This document shows, piece after piece, positions 1 to 12,900 of a stretch of DNA of 31,952 nt. A model generated the notes under the pieces. That model was given only the letters and a program-made list of their open reading frames with translations. It did not search any database and was not told where the DNA came from. Every line of letters starts with the position of its first letter. Positions within the stretch are counted from its first letter, which is position 1. A program made the translations under genes and the position numbers. Source of the DNA: Acanthaster planci (taxonomy: Eukaryota; Echinodermata; Asteroidea; Valvatida; Acanthasteridae); NCBI RefSeq assembly GCF_001949145.1, contig NW_019091370.1:964189-996140 (forward strand), given 5' to 3'.

Positions 1-713
1 CCCATTGGTCAAAGATGCATTTAACAAGCCTATACAACTTGTATACAGTTTGACTGTAGTAATGGCAAGTAATGCTGGTCATCAGATTAGTCCTGACTGG
101 ACAGTCAAACATAGCTTCTCAGATTTGGGTTTTCTAGGAAGGAGAGGACCAAGGAGGAGTATACCTGATAACTTGGCGAGGACAGTTTTCAGGCCTAACA
201 AGGACAAACTCTCTAGATCTCACCACAGTGCCTGAAAGATTTGTACACCAATCTTTTCTTGGAGCATTTTACCTCATTTAACGTTTGTTGTGCAGGGAAT
301 GATTACATAATTGGAAGGGCATTTGTTTTACATAGGCCTATCATTTCCATTGAGAAATGCACTATAGCAGCATTCCTATTGGTAAAATAATGTGGCCACG
401 TATTCCTGCGCCTTGAGAAAATTATTGAAGAACTCGACCGTCTTGCAGTCGCACAGGACTTGCAGAATGATTTCTGAGTCTGGTCCTTCCCAGGGTGGTG
501 GGACGGTTGCACTGTGTGTCATAGGAGGGTCATGATTATGACTTCACACAGAACTGCCTCGTAGACCTTCTAAATCTTGAAGATTAATTAGTTGACTGAA
601 GGAGCACATCAGAATTAATCTGGCAAGGTATACCAGCCATTTCTGTGTCGCTACATGCGCACAGAGTTTTCTAATTTTTATTTCACGCAAGGATTCATTC
701 CATACTAACACAG
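1..713 (+). other. Upstream intron (3' part)
   Basis: Non-coding sequence ahead of the first recognisable exon, ending in the acceptor AACACAG. Short open frames on both strands have no cysteine pattern or other domain signature. Exon 1 enters in phase 1, so at least one more coding exon lies upstream of the window. Confidence 0.7.
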
Positions 714-905
714 AGGATCCCAGTTGCATCTTCAACGGGACTGAGTACAAACATGGTGACAGGTGGATCCCTGGTCCCTGTGAGACCTGTGAGTGTGACC
801 GCGGTGAGACAGCCTGCCGACGCCCGTCGTGCAGCCTGCCACTATGCGACAACCCAGTCGTGCAGCCCGGCGATTGTTGTCCAACGTGCCCCGATGGGCC
901 AGAAG
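714..905 (+). CDS. VWC domain exon 1
   Basis: Encodes 64 residues. It enters as (G)AG-GAT-CCC, giving E-D-P-S-C, and leaves at GAAG|GTAAGA. All ten cysteines are present with 17 residues between C1 and C2, and the core G-T-E-Y-K-H-G-D-R-W is canonical. The segment F-N-G-T just after C1 is an N-glycosylation sequon. The tail C-P-D-G-P-E-G is longer than the usual C-P-G linker. C4-C5 is D-R-G-E-T-A rather than D/N-G. Confidence 0.9.
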
Positions 906-3900
906 GTAAGACCAACAAAAAGGTAACCAGTGGCAACTCTTGAAAATCACCTTCGCAAAACTCACCCCCTCGCTGTGTTCGTCACCTCTCAAACTAAAAC
1001 GTCTGGAAATGTCATAAGCATATCAGTGCCACAAAGATTTAAAAACTTCCTCCAGTTTGGAAAATCTGTGGATCAAGATTGAAACTTGGCCAAACTGAAA
1101 TCATCCAAAAGCCTACCTAACCCTTTAAATATTGACCAGAATCATCTTTAACCCATTCAGCTCGAGAAATACAACTTTGTGATATTTTTTCCCTTAAAAC
1201 TGATAGCTGAAAATGGTATTTTAAAATACTGTTGTTTTGTTGAAAAATTAAATGAACTTGTCTGAAAATTTTCTGAACAAAAAAGAACACATATTACTTG
1301 TACGAGTTAGTTAAATGACGGTTAGAGTTAAGCGAGTGTAAACTGGTTCCTTTTTTTTCCGTTTTCCAGTCATTATTGGGCCGCCTTGCACATTCAAAGG
1401 CAATACTTACAAGAGTGGGGAGCAATTCCAGTCAGACCAGTGCACAACGTGTCACTGTACCGAAGGCAGTGTCCAGTGTGTCCCGGTATCCTGTCCACTG
1501 CTCACCTGTCCCAATGCCATCCGTCGAGAGGGCCAGTGCTGTCTGGAATGTCCAGGTGGGTAGCCAGGTTTGCTTCATTTTGTCTCTGGGTAGCATTCAA
1601 GTTGAGAAATCTTTGTTCGGTTTAATGTCAGCATGGTGTTCGGAAGACTTCCAATCAAGTCGTTCTTGAACAAGTTGACTTGGAATATCCACCCCGAGCA
1701 GTCACATTTTTCATGACTCGGACTCGACTCGAGTCACATTGGATAATGACTCGGTCTCGAACTTGACCATGGCTGGGATTTGATTCATGACTTGTGACGC
1801 AGATTGCGTGCAATGGATCAAAAATGTAAATGTTTGGTTACATTACTTGGCTATAACCGATCATGCTCTTAATACTTGGACTGCAACATTGAAATGTCTA
1901 GTGCGTCCAACTCAAAAATCGTGTGGGTGCACTGGTACATTGTGAGATCAGTACTAACTTGCAGGGTTGTTTGTGTCTATGGGTAAGACGCTATGTCATC
2001 ACTTGTTACCCACATCCTGAGTGAGTGGGCAAATACGGATAGAAATGGCTTTAAAGAAGCCATTTGTGCATACCACTGGAACTGGATAAGGCTTAGCCTG
2101 ATTTTCTTGTCTTGGGTGCCATGAACACGTTTGTCTAAGCCTTCAAAGGAATTGGCTACAGCAACTCATCATCGTTTGAACGCGACCTGAGAAGGTCTGT
2201 TTAGTGCTCGTCAGGACCGACAAGCAGGAGTAACCATTTTTTTCCCCCCTGGTTGTTGTTAGCTGAACCTTGCATCACCAAGTCCGGAATCCGTCCCCAC
2301 GGCAGCCAGTGGGACGAGAACGCTTGTACTTCATGCCGATGCATTCAGGGAGCAACGACGTGTGAAGCCCAGGTCTGCCCCGAGCTGAATTGTACCGCAG
2401 AAGATGTCCCTGATGCTTGCTGTGACCAATGCCCAGGTATGCTAGATCTGAATCTGCAAAGCAAAAGCTTCATCCGTGCAAAAGGAGTAACATTGTTTTT
2501 GTCCAGAGTAAGCCTGTTTGATATTCAGTTCTTTTCATATCACGACATCATGAAAAAATATCGCGATATCTGATATAATCGTGATGGCGTCATTTTCCAT
2601 TCATAAAATAAACACGACCGAAATCACCATGTCTCAAGTGCCACATAAAAAAACAAGAACGATGTACAGGCCGATGCAGTATTTCTACATTTAGAACTCT
2701 TATATGCTGGTGGAAAATAAATTTCAACTTGGAAATTGTGGACATTAAATTATCATGTATCATATCATAACACCGTACGGAAAAAGCCATTTCCCCGCAC
2801 ACATTAACAGTAAAGTTCGATCAATAAGGCAACCCCCAAAATGGACAGAGCACATGCGTGTTACTAGAGGAGCTACTGATATTGATGCCCTCACCTCATT
2901 TCTAAGTCGTCATTTATTTCTCCTAAGTCCGCATGTTTCACTTTTCTACAAGACCACAATATATCCTTCTTGTGATATAAAAATATCGCGCCTAGAAGCG
3001 TCAAGCCCCACACTGCTTGACTGATGCATGCACGTGGTTGAGTACATCAATACCAGGGACCCCTCTTGGGCTACAAGCATGCACTCTGTCCATATTGGGG
3101 GGTCGCCTTATTGAACGAACTTAACATGTAGGCCGTTTTCCAATACTCAACTTCATCTCTGTTCAGGCTTCAACTGTTTTTTTACTACCTGACTTTGAAG
3201 TTGTAATCGCAATAGCAAGTTTGATAGTGGCACAAAACATCAAGTAAGATGCAAAAGAGGCAAACATTACAGTTCTTCAATGTAATTGACAATGCTTCAG
3301 GCCTACAATCAGGAATTGGTGTTGGAGACGAAGCCTGAGATGGAGACGAAGTTGAGTATTGGAAAACGGCCGTGATCGTGTGCGGCACGGGGGTGCAGTA
3401 TGACGATCTTGAGTACCGAGTGAGAGAGCCGACTTAGCTGGAGTTTACTGTACAATACATTACACATGCATACAGTCTGTTGGTTTCGGTCTGCCCCCTA
3501 ATACTTGTAAGACCCTTGCAGCTACTTAGGGCCAACAGTGACTTTGTGGTTGGAGGTTTTCAATGGGAGTATTTGTGTGGCCTAAATGCAGTAATACAGG
3601 GCTCAACACGCGGTGCATTGACTTCCCTGTGTGCATGTACAGTACACCGTTTGGAGCTTATCGCGATAATTTTCGGCATATCAATTTGCACGATATCCTG
3701 ATATGTGTTTTTACGAACAATACAACATCGGATATCAACATCATATCGAAATATCGTGAAATATCGTCATATCAAACAGGCTTAGTCCCGAGTATTGTTT
3801 TAAGATTTAGACTCTTCATGGATCTATTGATCTGTGTTGTCTAACTGTTTAATACTGAAGACAATTCAAATCATTAGTTTTGAACAGGTCAGGAAAGTGA

Positions 3901-6900
3901 TATTACAAATAGAGGTCTTCGAAAAATTGGTTTAGAAAGATTTGCCATCAAGTTTTTACACTTTCCCTACTGATGGATTGATTGATTAATTAACCGATGG
4001 ACAGGCAGGCTTTGGATTTGGATATGATCTGATTTGATGACCTCCTCAGGTGACACCCCATGCCAATACAAGGGCAAGACTTATGTCAAAGGTCAGCGGT
4101 TCCAGCCCGAACCCTGTTCGTTCTGTTCCTGTTTGGAGGGGGGTAGTATCTTCTGCGTGCCCGCCTCATGTCCGGTGCTGGAGTGCCCCAACCCTGTCAG
4201 AAGAGAGGGTGACTGCTGTGCCATCTGCGAAGGTAATGATCCTTTTCCGTTCACAAACCATCAGGCAAAAATCTGACTACATTATTCCATGGTCATCAGT
4301 GATGTAAGCAGTGCTCTTTCCTTCTGTCGTTCTCACGGGTCAGCTTTGAATTCATCAAAGAAGCCAACCTGATATTTCTTGTTCCGGGCCCCAAACGGTG
4401 ATCAACAGTGACCAATTTTTGTTCCCATTTTTAGAGGAGGGTTTCTGCATGTATGAGGGGGAACAGTACAAGGCCGGAACCACATTCAACCCGTCGGCTT
4501 GCGTCACCTGCGACTGCTCCACCTCGCTGACCGTCAAGTGCAGGCAGGTCAACTGCGACATTCCACGGTGTTCTGACCCCATTCTGCTGGAGGGAGCCTG
4601 CTGTCCCTCCTGCCAAGGTGAGGCCCCTGACCCTGGGTGAAATGGTTCCACCAACCAGCCGGAGCAGCTAATGGGTTTGAATTATTTTGCTAAGGTGACA
4701 AAATGCACCTCTCTAGGGGTAGTGAGTTGAACTGATCAGTGGCAGCTTCCATGGGGTAAGGTAGGTCGTAAAGTTTTACAAATGCATTGCAAATGAGTCA
4801 TGTTATCATAAGGACAATTACAAATTGAGAATCAGTTTAATTTTATTACCAAGACAAACGGACACTCCCCTTTGTTAGGGCAGGGGTTTGTGGAAAATGA
4901 GAAAGAAGGGTCGTGGGACTTTAAGTGTTGAGGTTGAGACATCTGAAGTTTACCTTTTGTCCACTTGCTCCCCGATTGAAACACCTGCCTCTCCATTTTC
5001 ATTATTTTTTGCCTTCCAGAGAAATTCTGTACTTATGCTGGTAACGTGTATCCAGACGGGGCGACATTCAAGTCCAACCCGTGCAGCAACTGCATTTGTG
5101 AGGATGGCCAGGTTGGTTGCGTCGGCGTTCCTTGTCCCCCGTTGAACTGCCCGCTGACATCGGTCATTTTGAAGCCTGGCGATTGCTGCGAATCTTGTGC
5201 AGGTTTGTAGGCTGCAGACATTTCCTCTGAGAAGGAAAAATTCTTCTCTTGCTGTTGGCAACAAAATGACACTATAAAGCTTGAAGACTGTCTCGCACCG
5301 ATTACTTTTATTAGCCGGGGCACATTATAAAGAGATCGAACCATTCACAAGACACTTCTGTTTTGACTCAACCCTACAGAGCCCACCCCAAGCTGCTCTT
5401 ACCTGGGCCAGAGCTACAGGGAAGGTGCCCGTTGGCGGGTCAACGACTGCAAAGACTGTTGGTGTCAGGATGGAAGGATTTGGTGTGCACGAATCGGCTG
5501 CATGGCTCAGCAAAGCTGCAACGTGCTGGAGAAGGTGGAAGGACAGTGCTGTCCCATCTGCACAGGTGAGCATCTGAGGACTTCAGACCAAAATCAGGTT
5601 CACATTGATTGTAGAGAGACATATTGGGATTCTCACACGAAGAAAGAATGTCCATATGGGGTGTAAATGTGCGTGAAAGACCGAGCGCAAGTCGACCGAC
5701 GTCGTTGTGTACCGTGTTGCATTTTAAGGGAGAGGAAAAATCTTATTGAAGAAAAGCTAGTTTTTGGACGCGAGAATGACTTTGAAGTCCTATGTCTTTC
5801 TGGCAGATCCTCCACCACCACCGGAACAAGACTGCACCACAGACTCTGGGCTGACCTACCAGCACCGTTCCCGTTGGTACACCAACTGCGGTTACTGCAC
5901 GTGTCTGAACGGCGCTACCTCCTGTGTAGAGGAACTCTGCCCGCCGCTTTATTGTGAGAACCAGGTTAAGCCCGACGGCGCCTGCTGTCCCGTCTGCGTT
6001 GGTAAGCGGAAACGAATATGTTCAGTTACTTCCTTCACCTTAAAAAAAATATCATCATCTCTTACAGTGCCAGCCGGTCCAGACTAGGCTTTAGATTGTT
6101 TTAGCTGATTCCACCTTGGTATTGGTGAGCGGCGCCCACTTTTTCAGTCATTTTGTTTCGTTTTGTGCTTTGTTTTAATAAATCACCCAATGTGGCATTG
6201 TGACGATGGCCACTTTTTTAGGGGAAAATGTTGAGGATTCTGGTAGATTGACACCGCGCAGGATTCTGTTCAAGACTTGTGCCTCAGTCGATGGTGGCCA
6301 ACTTTTTTTGTCAGTCGTACACTTTTATCAAGAATTGTCACTGTTTTTATTTCCAAGATGACACCAAGGCCTGCACTCTCGCTGGTAACACCTACCCACA
6401 CCTGGCCGTGTTCCGCATCAACGAGTGTGTTGATTGCATGTGCTACGACAGAGCTTTCTACTGCTGGGGCAGTGTGTGCCGTAAGCTCACCTGTGATAAT
6501 CCTGTGAAGGTTCCTGGCCAATGCTGCCTGGAATGTCCAGGTAAGTCCGCTTCATTGCTCTTATCAAATTTTTTTTTTTTTAGACTGGGCATTCTCAGTT
6601 TCAAACGGAGCTGCTTCCCTCATTGCTAATGATTAAAAATTCCTTGGGTGCCGATTCGGACTTTGTAGCCAAAGCCTCGTCTGGGTTGTGGGCACCAGTG
6701 CCCAAAGCTAGACCTCCAAATTTGGGAAAAAAAAAGGTCTCATTGAGTTACAGCTGAAATTCTCAACATCCAGAATGGTCCAGCAATTGGTGGTAAGATT
6801 CCTTTCTCCAACCAATAGGGTGTTGTGACTTGCCAATGTGCGTGTGCACTCAAGTGTAAGGACACGCCTGTGAGTGTGATTCCGCTGCAGCAGTGTCATT

Positions 6901-9900
6901 TCATATTCGTCTGTACCTGGATTCTGAAGAATTGTATTCACATCATTCGTAGATTTTCTCTGGATTTGTAGGATTCAGGCTTTTGGAGACAATGCTGTCA
7001 ATATTTTTCGACTCTAACAGTCAAGCGATTGTTAAAACATTATGTCCCTTGAAGTTCCATCTATAAGATTTTTCATTGCTTCAAATAACGTCGCTTCGCC
7101 CCTCCCCATTTCCCTGCAGATGATCCCGTCATTGGTCCCCAGCGTCTAAACTGCGTCACACCCGACCAGCGGGTCTACGCCCATGGCACGTTCTTCAAGA
7201 CCGACCCTTGCCTGTACTGCTACTGTAACGACGGCTTGGTCATCTGCAACCGTGAGCCCTGCGAAGCCAAAGCCTGTAGCGCAGAGGGAGAGGTCATCTT
7301 GGAAGGAGAATGCTGCAGCAGATGCAGATGTAAGGGTCAAAGGTCAAAATTGAAAAGGTCAACAGCTTAGGGAACAAGACTATTGGATCTGGGCATCTTT
7401 AATAAAGAAGCGCAGGATAATGAGAATTGGGATTTTGTTGAAGCATAGATGGATTTCATATTAGCGCCGTCTGCGCATATCCGCATCAAAACCAAGGCTC
7501 TCTGTGTTGAACTTCGTCGCACGCGCCCGCGGAGTCCACACAGTACATGGAGTATCCGGTTCGTAAGTGTTACGCCACTTCAGTTCAAACCATGCCCACT
7601 GCACAAGATACACGACCATCGCAGGTACGTTAGTTCGCGGAAAATTGTCATTGATTTTTCTTTTGATTTCACATGTCGAAATCATTCTGAAAGACTCAAC
7701 TAAAATTTGCAGCCTGAAAAGTCTGAATTTAACATACCGTTATGTATTTGTGTCTTGACTCCTTACTTTCAATCGTCTGATCGTATTAAGAATTGAAGCT
7801 GACGCATACAGCCTCGTTTTCAAATGCGGAAGTGCGCAGATAGACGCTAAAAGCGTCGTATTGGGATCCCTTTATTACACTGAAATTATAAAGCACTAAA
7901 AACTTGGTCAAGTTATGGTGCATTCTAGTTAGCCCCCAAAATTTACAGCTTTGGTCAGTGGTATTGATCAAGAATGTTGCAGTTGTAATAGTTGTTGGTT
8001 TGTTTGTTCGTCTTTCTCTCCTCAGCTGATATCACAAAATGCGTGGTCAAGGGGGAAACTTACTCCCACAATGACCGGTGGCGCGTTGGTCAGTGCAAGG
8101 AGTGCTACTGCGACAATGGCGTGGTCAAGTGCTCCGATCTGATGTGTCCAGAGCTCAGCTGTGACAGTCCAGTCACGGAGGAAGGGTCATGTTGCCCAAC
8201 TTGTCCGGAAGGTAAGCATAAGTCACCCCATTATAACTGCTGTTTTTCGGAATACCAAAATCAGTGCAGAAACATTGAATTCATAAAGTGCTGTATATTA
8301 TTGAGAAATATGAGATGTTCCTTCTTTGTAAGAGAGCAAAAAATATCAGCCAGCTGAAAATAATCCGTAAGTCTTGGTAACAGACTCCAGGTTAAATCTA
8401 CTTTACTCGACTGAACTTTTCCAAGGGAACAACCTTGTCCCCGTGAAAGTTCAGTCTTGATGTTTTGCTCAGCCAAGGAGCTCTGGTCCAATAGATGGGT
8501 GGGGGATTATCCTTTTTTTTACCGTCTTTTTGTCAGTGTCACCGGTTCCCCCGTGCTCGTTGGATAACATGGCATACACAGACGGTCAACAATGGCGTAA
8601 GGACAAGTGCACCCTGTGCACGTGTGAGGACGGAGCCGTCGTGTGCGTCGCTGATCAGTGCCCTCCGCTGAGCTGTGACGACCCTGTGGTTGTCAAGGGT
8701 GAATGCTGCCGTGTCTGCCCAGGTGAGTAGAGTTCCTCCCTAGACCGCCTGCTTTGGTCCTTGGGGTCGTGTATCAGGTGGATATGAGGGTTCCAATGCT
8801 TGAGGGGATGGTGGTGCGCTTGTGTTCTCAGGCAAGATGCTTGACCACAATTTCCAGGTGACAGGAAATGACAAATAGCTTTTGCTCACCAGGGGATGCC
8901 CAACCCTGCGAGATTGATGGCAAGACCTTCAAGCATGGCGAGGTGTTCCGTGATGACAGTTGCATGGAGTGCCAGTGCACCAACGGCGTCAAGACGTGCA
9001 ACCAAAAGAATTGCCCTGCCCTCAGCTGTAGCTTGGCCAACGCCTTCCTGGTCCAGGGTGAATGCTGCCCTCAGTGTCATGGTAAGAACAGAATGATGGG
9101 TAAATGTCCAACGTCCAACCATAAATCAACATTTTTAATGTTCCACCACATGAAAATTCACAAATTTCAAAAAGTAAGGCAAATGTCTTCGCTTTCAAAA
9201 GCGAATCATCCTCTTTGAGATTTCGTTTCAAATCAGAACAAATCAACTCACATGTCAAATGGAGTGCCAACAAATTATTTGTCCTCGGCACTGATAACAA
9301 CTGGTCTGGTCCCCAATCTACTATCATAGTTCTCAGTCAGGCCGGTAAATCATAGACTGAGCGATATCAATGCATGTTGTGGTTTCAGGTGATCTGAGAC
9401 GTCCCTGCGACATGGATGGCCGAAAGTACTCTGACGGCCAACAGTGGCCTCGCGGCGATTGTGAAACTTGCCGATGCGAGCAAGGACAGGTCAGCTGTTT
9501 ACCAGAGCCTTGCCCGAGGGTCACCTGCGACAACCCCGTCTTGCCGGCTGGTGAATGCTGCCTGAAGTGTCCAGGTATTTCATGCCGATCACCAGCTGAC
9601 TTTCAGTAAATTTCAACCCAGTTTATTCATGTCTAGGATCCTGGTATTTTTTGTGGAGCAAACGGTAGAACCCTCCTCTGTAGCTGGATGAGAGCCACCC
9701 TGCCCACGCCACCATAGCTCGTTATTGGAATGGCAAGATATCTGTAACAAAAATGAGGTTTAGGATTCAAGTTAGACCCGAGTATCAAAGCCTTAGAAAT
9801 TTTTTACCATAAACCACATTTGCTCTCAGAAAGCACTGAAAACAAACCTAAAATTCACCAGTGAAAGATGAAGGCCAGTTATAACGCCTGCGTCAAGTAC

Positions 9901-12900
9901 AAAGGTACACCTTAGTGACGCTTGTCCAAGTTTGGTGTAATTGTGAAGATTCAATGTCTTTGCAACGAATGAACTACGTCATGAAAATCGCCCTCTTAGT
10001 ATTCCAGTTTTTGGTTTTGTGTCCGCCCAACTCAGAGGATCTTCGGCCATGCATGGTGGAAGGCGTTGAAGTGCCTCATGGGGTAAGAGGTGTGGTGCGG
10101 ACTGGCGCGACCTGCCAACAGTGTTCCTGCTCCAACGCCGAGTTCACCTGTCTTAGTGACACCTGCCCGACGCCGGAGTGTGATAATCCTATCTCACTGA
10201 ACGATTCTTGCTGTCAGACTTGCCCAGGTAAGTTAGGAAAACCCAGTTCTGAAAGAGGCTGCTTTTTCAATATTTGTCTGTATTGAGGAATTTGAGAGCG
10301 AAAATTTTGGACAAATTAATGCAAGGCATTTTTTAAGGTTACTCAGTGACTACAAGAACAATAATTTTTATTTTTTATAAATCACACAATCCACTAAATT
10401 AGAGTGAGATGCTTATTGCTGTCGTAATTTATCTGCCTCATAAGTACTCTGAAAACCATCTCAGCTCTCCAGGGAATCCAGAGAAGGATGCAGCCATCAG
10501 TGTAGGCCAACACAGTAACCTTCTCTACCCTCGGAGGTCCCCATTTATACTCTTGGGTGGAGAGAAGCAAATGAGAGTAAGATGACTTGCCCAGGGTCAG
10601 AGTTAGTAACCCATGGCTGGATTCGCACCCCTGACTCTATGATTGGGGGTTCAATACAACCCTATCCACTAGACCATGCACCCCCCCTAAGAATTTCTAG
10701 GAGAAATCTCAGACAATCTGACCGTTTCTAATTGCTCCCGCTTCATGCCTTGACACAGACCAGCCAACTTGCTTGTACAAGAGCTACAGATATGTACACG
10801 GGCAAACCTGGAAGAAAAACACCTGCACGACGTGTCAATGCGTGGACGGTGGCATTCTCTGTGACCCAGAGGTCTGTCCCGTGCTGACCTGTACGGAGAC
10901 GGTGGACGTGGAGGGCGAATGCTGCCCTCGCTGCAAAGGTGAGTGCCAGGATCCGAGTTGGTTACACCGCTTTCAGCCGAGTTTTGTGCCGAGCAGGAAT
11001 AAGCGGGGAACCAGCCACCGGAGAGAATGCACTGTCGGAAATTTTGGTCAGTTATCTGTTCCACCAAGCAAATATTTGCTATTCATAGGAACCTCTTTGG
11101 CGGAAGGTGTCCTTTGAAACTGGTCTGCACGATTAAAGGTTGGGTAGACTGGAAATCTGTCATCTTAAATATGGAAAGGCTTTTCACTTTTAATCGGTGT
11201 CCTTAGTGGATACGTACCGCTGCGATATTGCCTGTGATCGCCTCCGACATATGGATCTTAAATCTTGGTTCAGACAGCATTGCTTGCGTGCGGGTGTGAG
11301 AATAAATTTCTGTGAATGCACACGCCGATCACCTGCCCCTTCCCCATCGATATTTGCCCCTTCCCCTATTCCGACAGATGCAGCCAAGGTGTGCAGCTAT
11401 GGCGGCGTCGACTACGACCACGGTGCCACCTGGCAGGCCGATCCTTGCTCGCGCTGTACGTGCAACGACGGCTCCACCTCTTGCACCTACCAGAATTGCC
11501 CGGCCACCACCTGCGACAACCCAACCGTAGCCGAAGGCGAGTGCTGCCGACGCTGCCCAGGTGAGCAAGAACTTGACGGAGAGGATTCGAACCCCTTCAC
11601 CTCTCAGATCGCTCTACCAGTGCCCCGACCAACGTTTCAATTGCAGAGCGCTCGCAGATCTTACAATTTCAAATCTAACAACTCTGCCCAGGTTCACAAG
11701 AAAATGAAGTGGATTCGAACCCATGACTTCAAATTGCAGTACCTATAGCTTTACCTACAAAGAGCACTGTTTCTTCAGATAAGATTTCAGGTCCATTCTC
11801 AGTCAAAATTAAATTTTATATTTTTTTTCCCCTCAATGGAGCACAACTAATTTTCTAAATATACTTTGCCATTAAAAAGTGGTGATTTTTTTTAATTGAC
11901 AAGAGACGGTGACAGTGACTTCGTTGGTTCAAGATGGAAATGAAGGTTTCTTTTGATTACAAAATTTCGATTGATCACCGTCAATTAATTACAGTGCTGC
12001 TAGCTTTTCATAATCTCTTTTTCTTCATTTTAGAAGAAATATCACTTCTTGTTTACAGGAACCAGGAAATAGAAATATTTTTATAAATTTTACTAAAAAC
12101 TCTTGAAATTACATCTTTGGATTTCAGTTAACCTCATTTCTAATTTTTGTTCTGCAATTTCGACCCATATTTTGGTGCTTTTTGGTTTTATGCTGATGAA
12201 TTTTGCATATTCATGAGTAGAACTGTGATGTCATCAAAGGCACCGAATCTCAATGTTGCACTGATTTGTGCACAGAAAATTTCTCGATTTTTTTTTTTAC
12301 CACTGCTATGGCAGATTTTATTTTCTTTGGCAATTTATTGCTGTGTAAGTATATATGGCAATAATCCAGCAAAAATTCTTTTCAGAGAAATGTTCCCAGA
12401 TATCAAATTTGGGGTTCACAATTTGAACATGAAAACAATGCAACCTGAACCATGTCTTCCTGGATTTACATCAAAGCAAAAGCGCCCTCACTTGTCCAGA
12501 AATGCTTGGTCAATTTGAAATGTTTGAAAAAGTGCACCATTCACTTTACGTAACTCAAAATGATGTCAACCAGTCTTCACACATGAGAGAAGAGTACAGA
12601 GATACACAAAAAGTAATTCTAAGAAAAATTCATTTCCTGGATCCTTTAACAGATAGGCTTTCCATACTCCTTCTGTGGTTTCTTCTTTATTCTGGCTTTT
12701 TTAATATCCCCCTTCAAATTTGCTGTTCTTTGTCAGACGATCCTCCACCCTGTGAAACATCGAGCGGCACATTCAGCCCTGGCGAGGCTTGGCGAAAGAC
12801 CAAGTGCCTGACCTGCAGGTGCGTTGGCGGAATGGAAGAGTGTCGGCTAGAGCAGTGTCCCATCCTTACCTGTGACAACCCTCAGAATGTCATCGGAGAG

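Larger units (their letters stand above)
2509..3784. mobile_element. Candidate non-autonomous DNA transposon with 16-bp TIRs
   Basis: The 16-nt sequence TAAGCCTGTTTGATAT at 2509-2524 is perfectly inverted at 3769-3784. It is flanked by GTCCAGAG (2501-2508) and GTCCCGAG (3785-3792), a 7-of-8 match that could be an 8-bp target-site duplication like those made by hAT elements. The interior has no transposase frame but contains two more inverted repeats. Next to both ends are AT-rich runs of CGATAT-type repeats. Chance similarity of the flanks cannot be excluded. Confidence 0.5.
2437..4049 (+). other. Intron 3 (longest intron)
   Basis: A 1,613-bp intron. Most of it (2509-3784) is taken up by nested inverted repeats described separately. 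Its ends are an ordinary GTATGC donor and CTCCTCAG acceptor. No exon-like frame was seen inside. Confidence 0.75.
11561..12736 (+). other. Intron 17
   Basis: A 1,176-bp intron. It holds two tRNA-like heads near its start, then AT-rich sequence, then one copy of a dispersed repeat (12170-12270) whose inverted partner lies in intron 18. Confidence 0.7.

Noticed and set aside
1-713. A coding exon or promoter in the first 713 bases
   Set aside because: No frame shows a cysteine pattern, signal peptide or splice-bounded exon, and exon 1 requires an upstream phase-1 donor that is not visible here.
9960-10035. Signal-peptide-like frame (M-K-I-A-L-L-V-F-Q-F-L-V-L-C) just upstream of exon 15, suggesting an internal gene start
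   Set aside because: It is the translated pyrimidine tract before a good acceptor (CCAACTCAG), and exon 15 has the same phase-1 entry as all other exons. Hydrophobic translation of such tracts is expected.
11197-11377. Long open frame upstream of exon 17 with a Pro/Ser-rich stretch, as a possible larger exon
   Set aside because: It crosses a clear pyrimidine tract and acceptor (TTCCGACAG) at the usual distance from C1, and has no domain content.
11581-11765. Functional tRNA genes on the minus strand
   Set aside because: B boxes are good, but spacing to the A-box region is wrong and no acceptor stem or full cloverleaf can be drawn.
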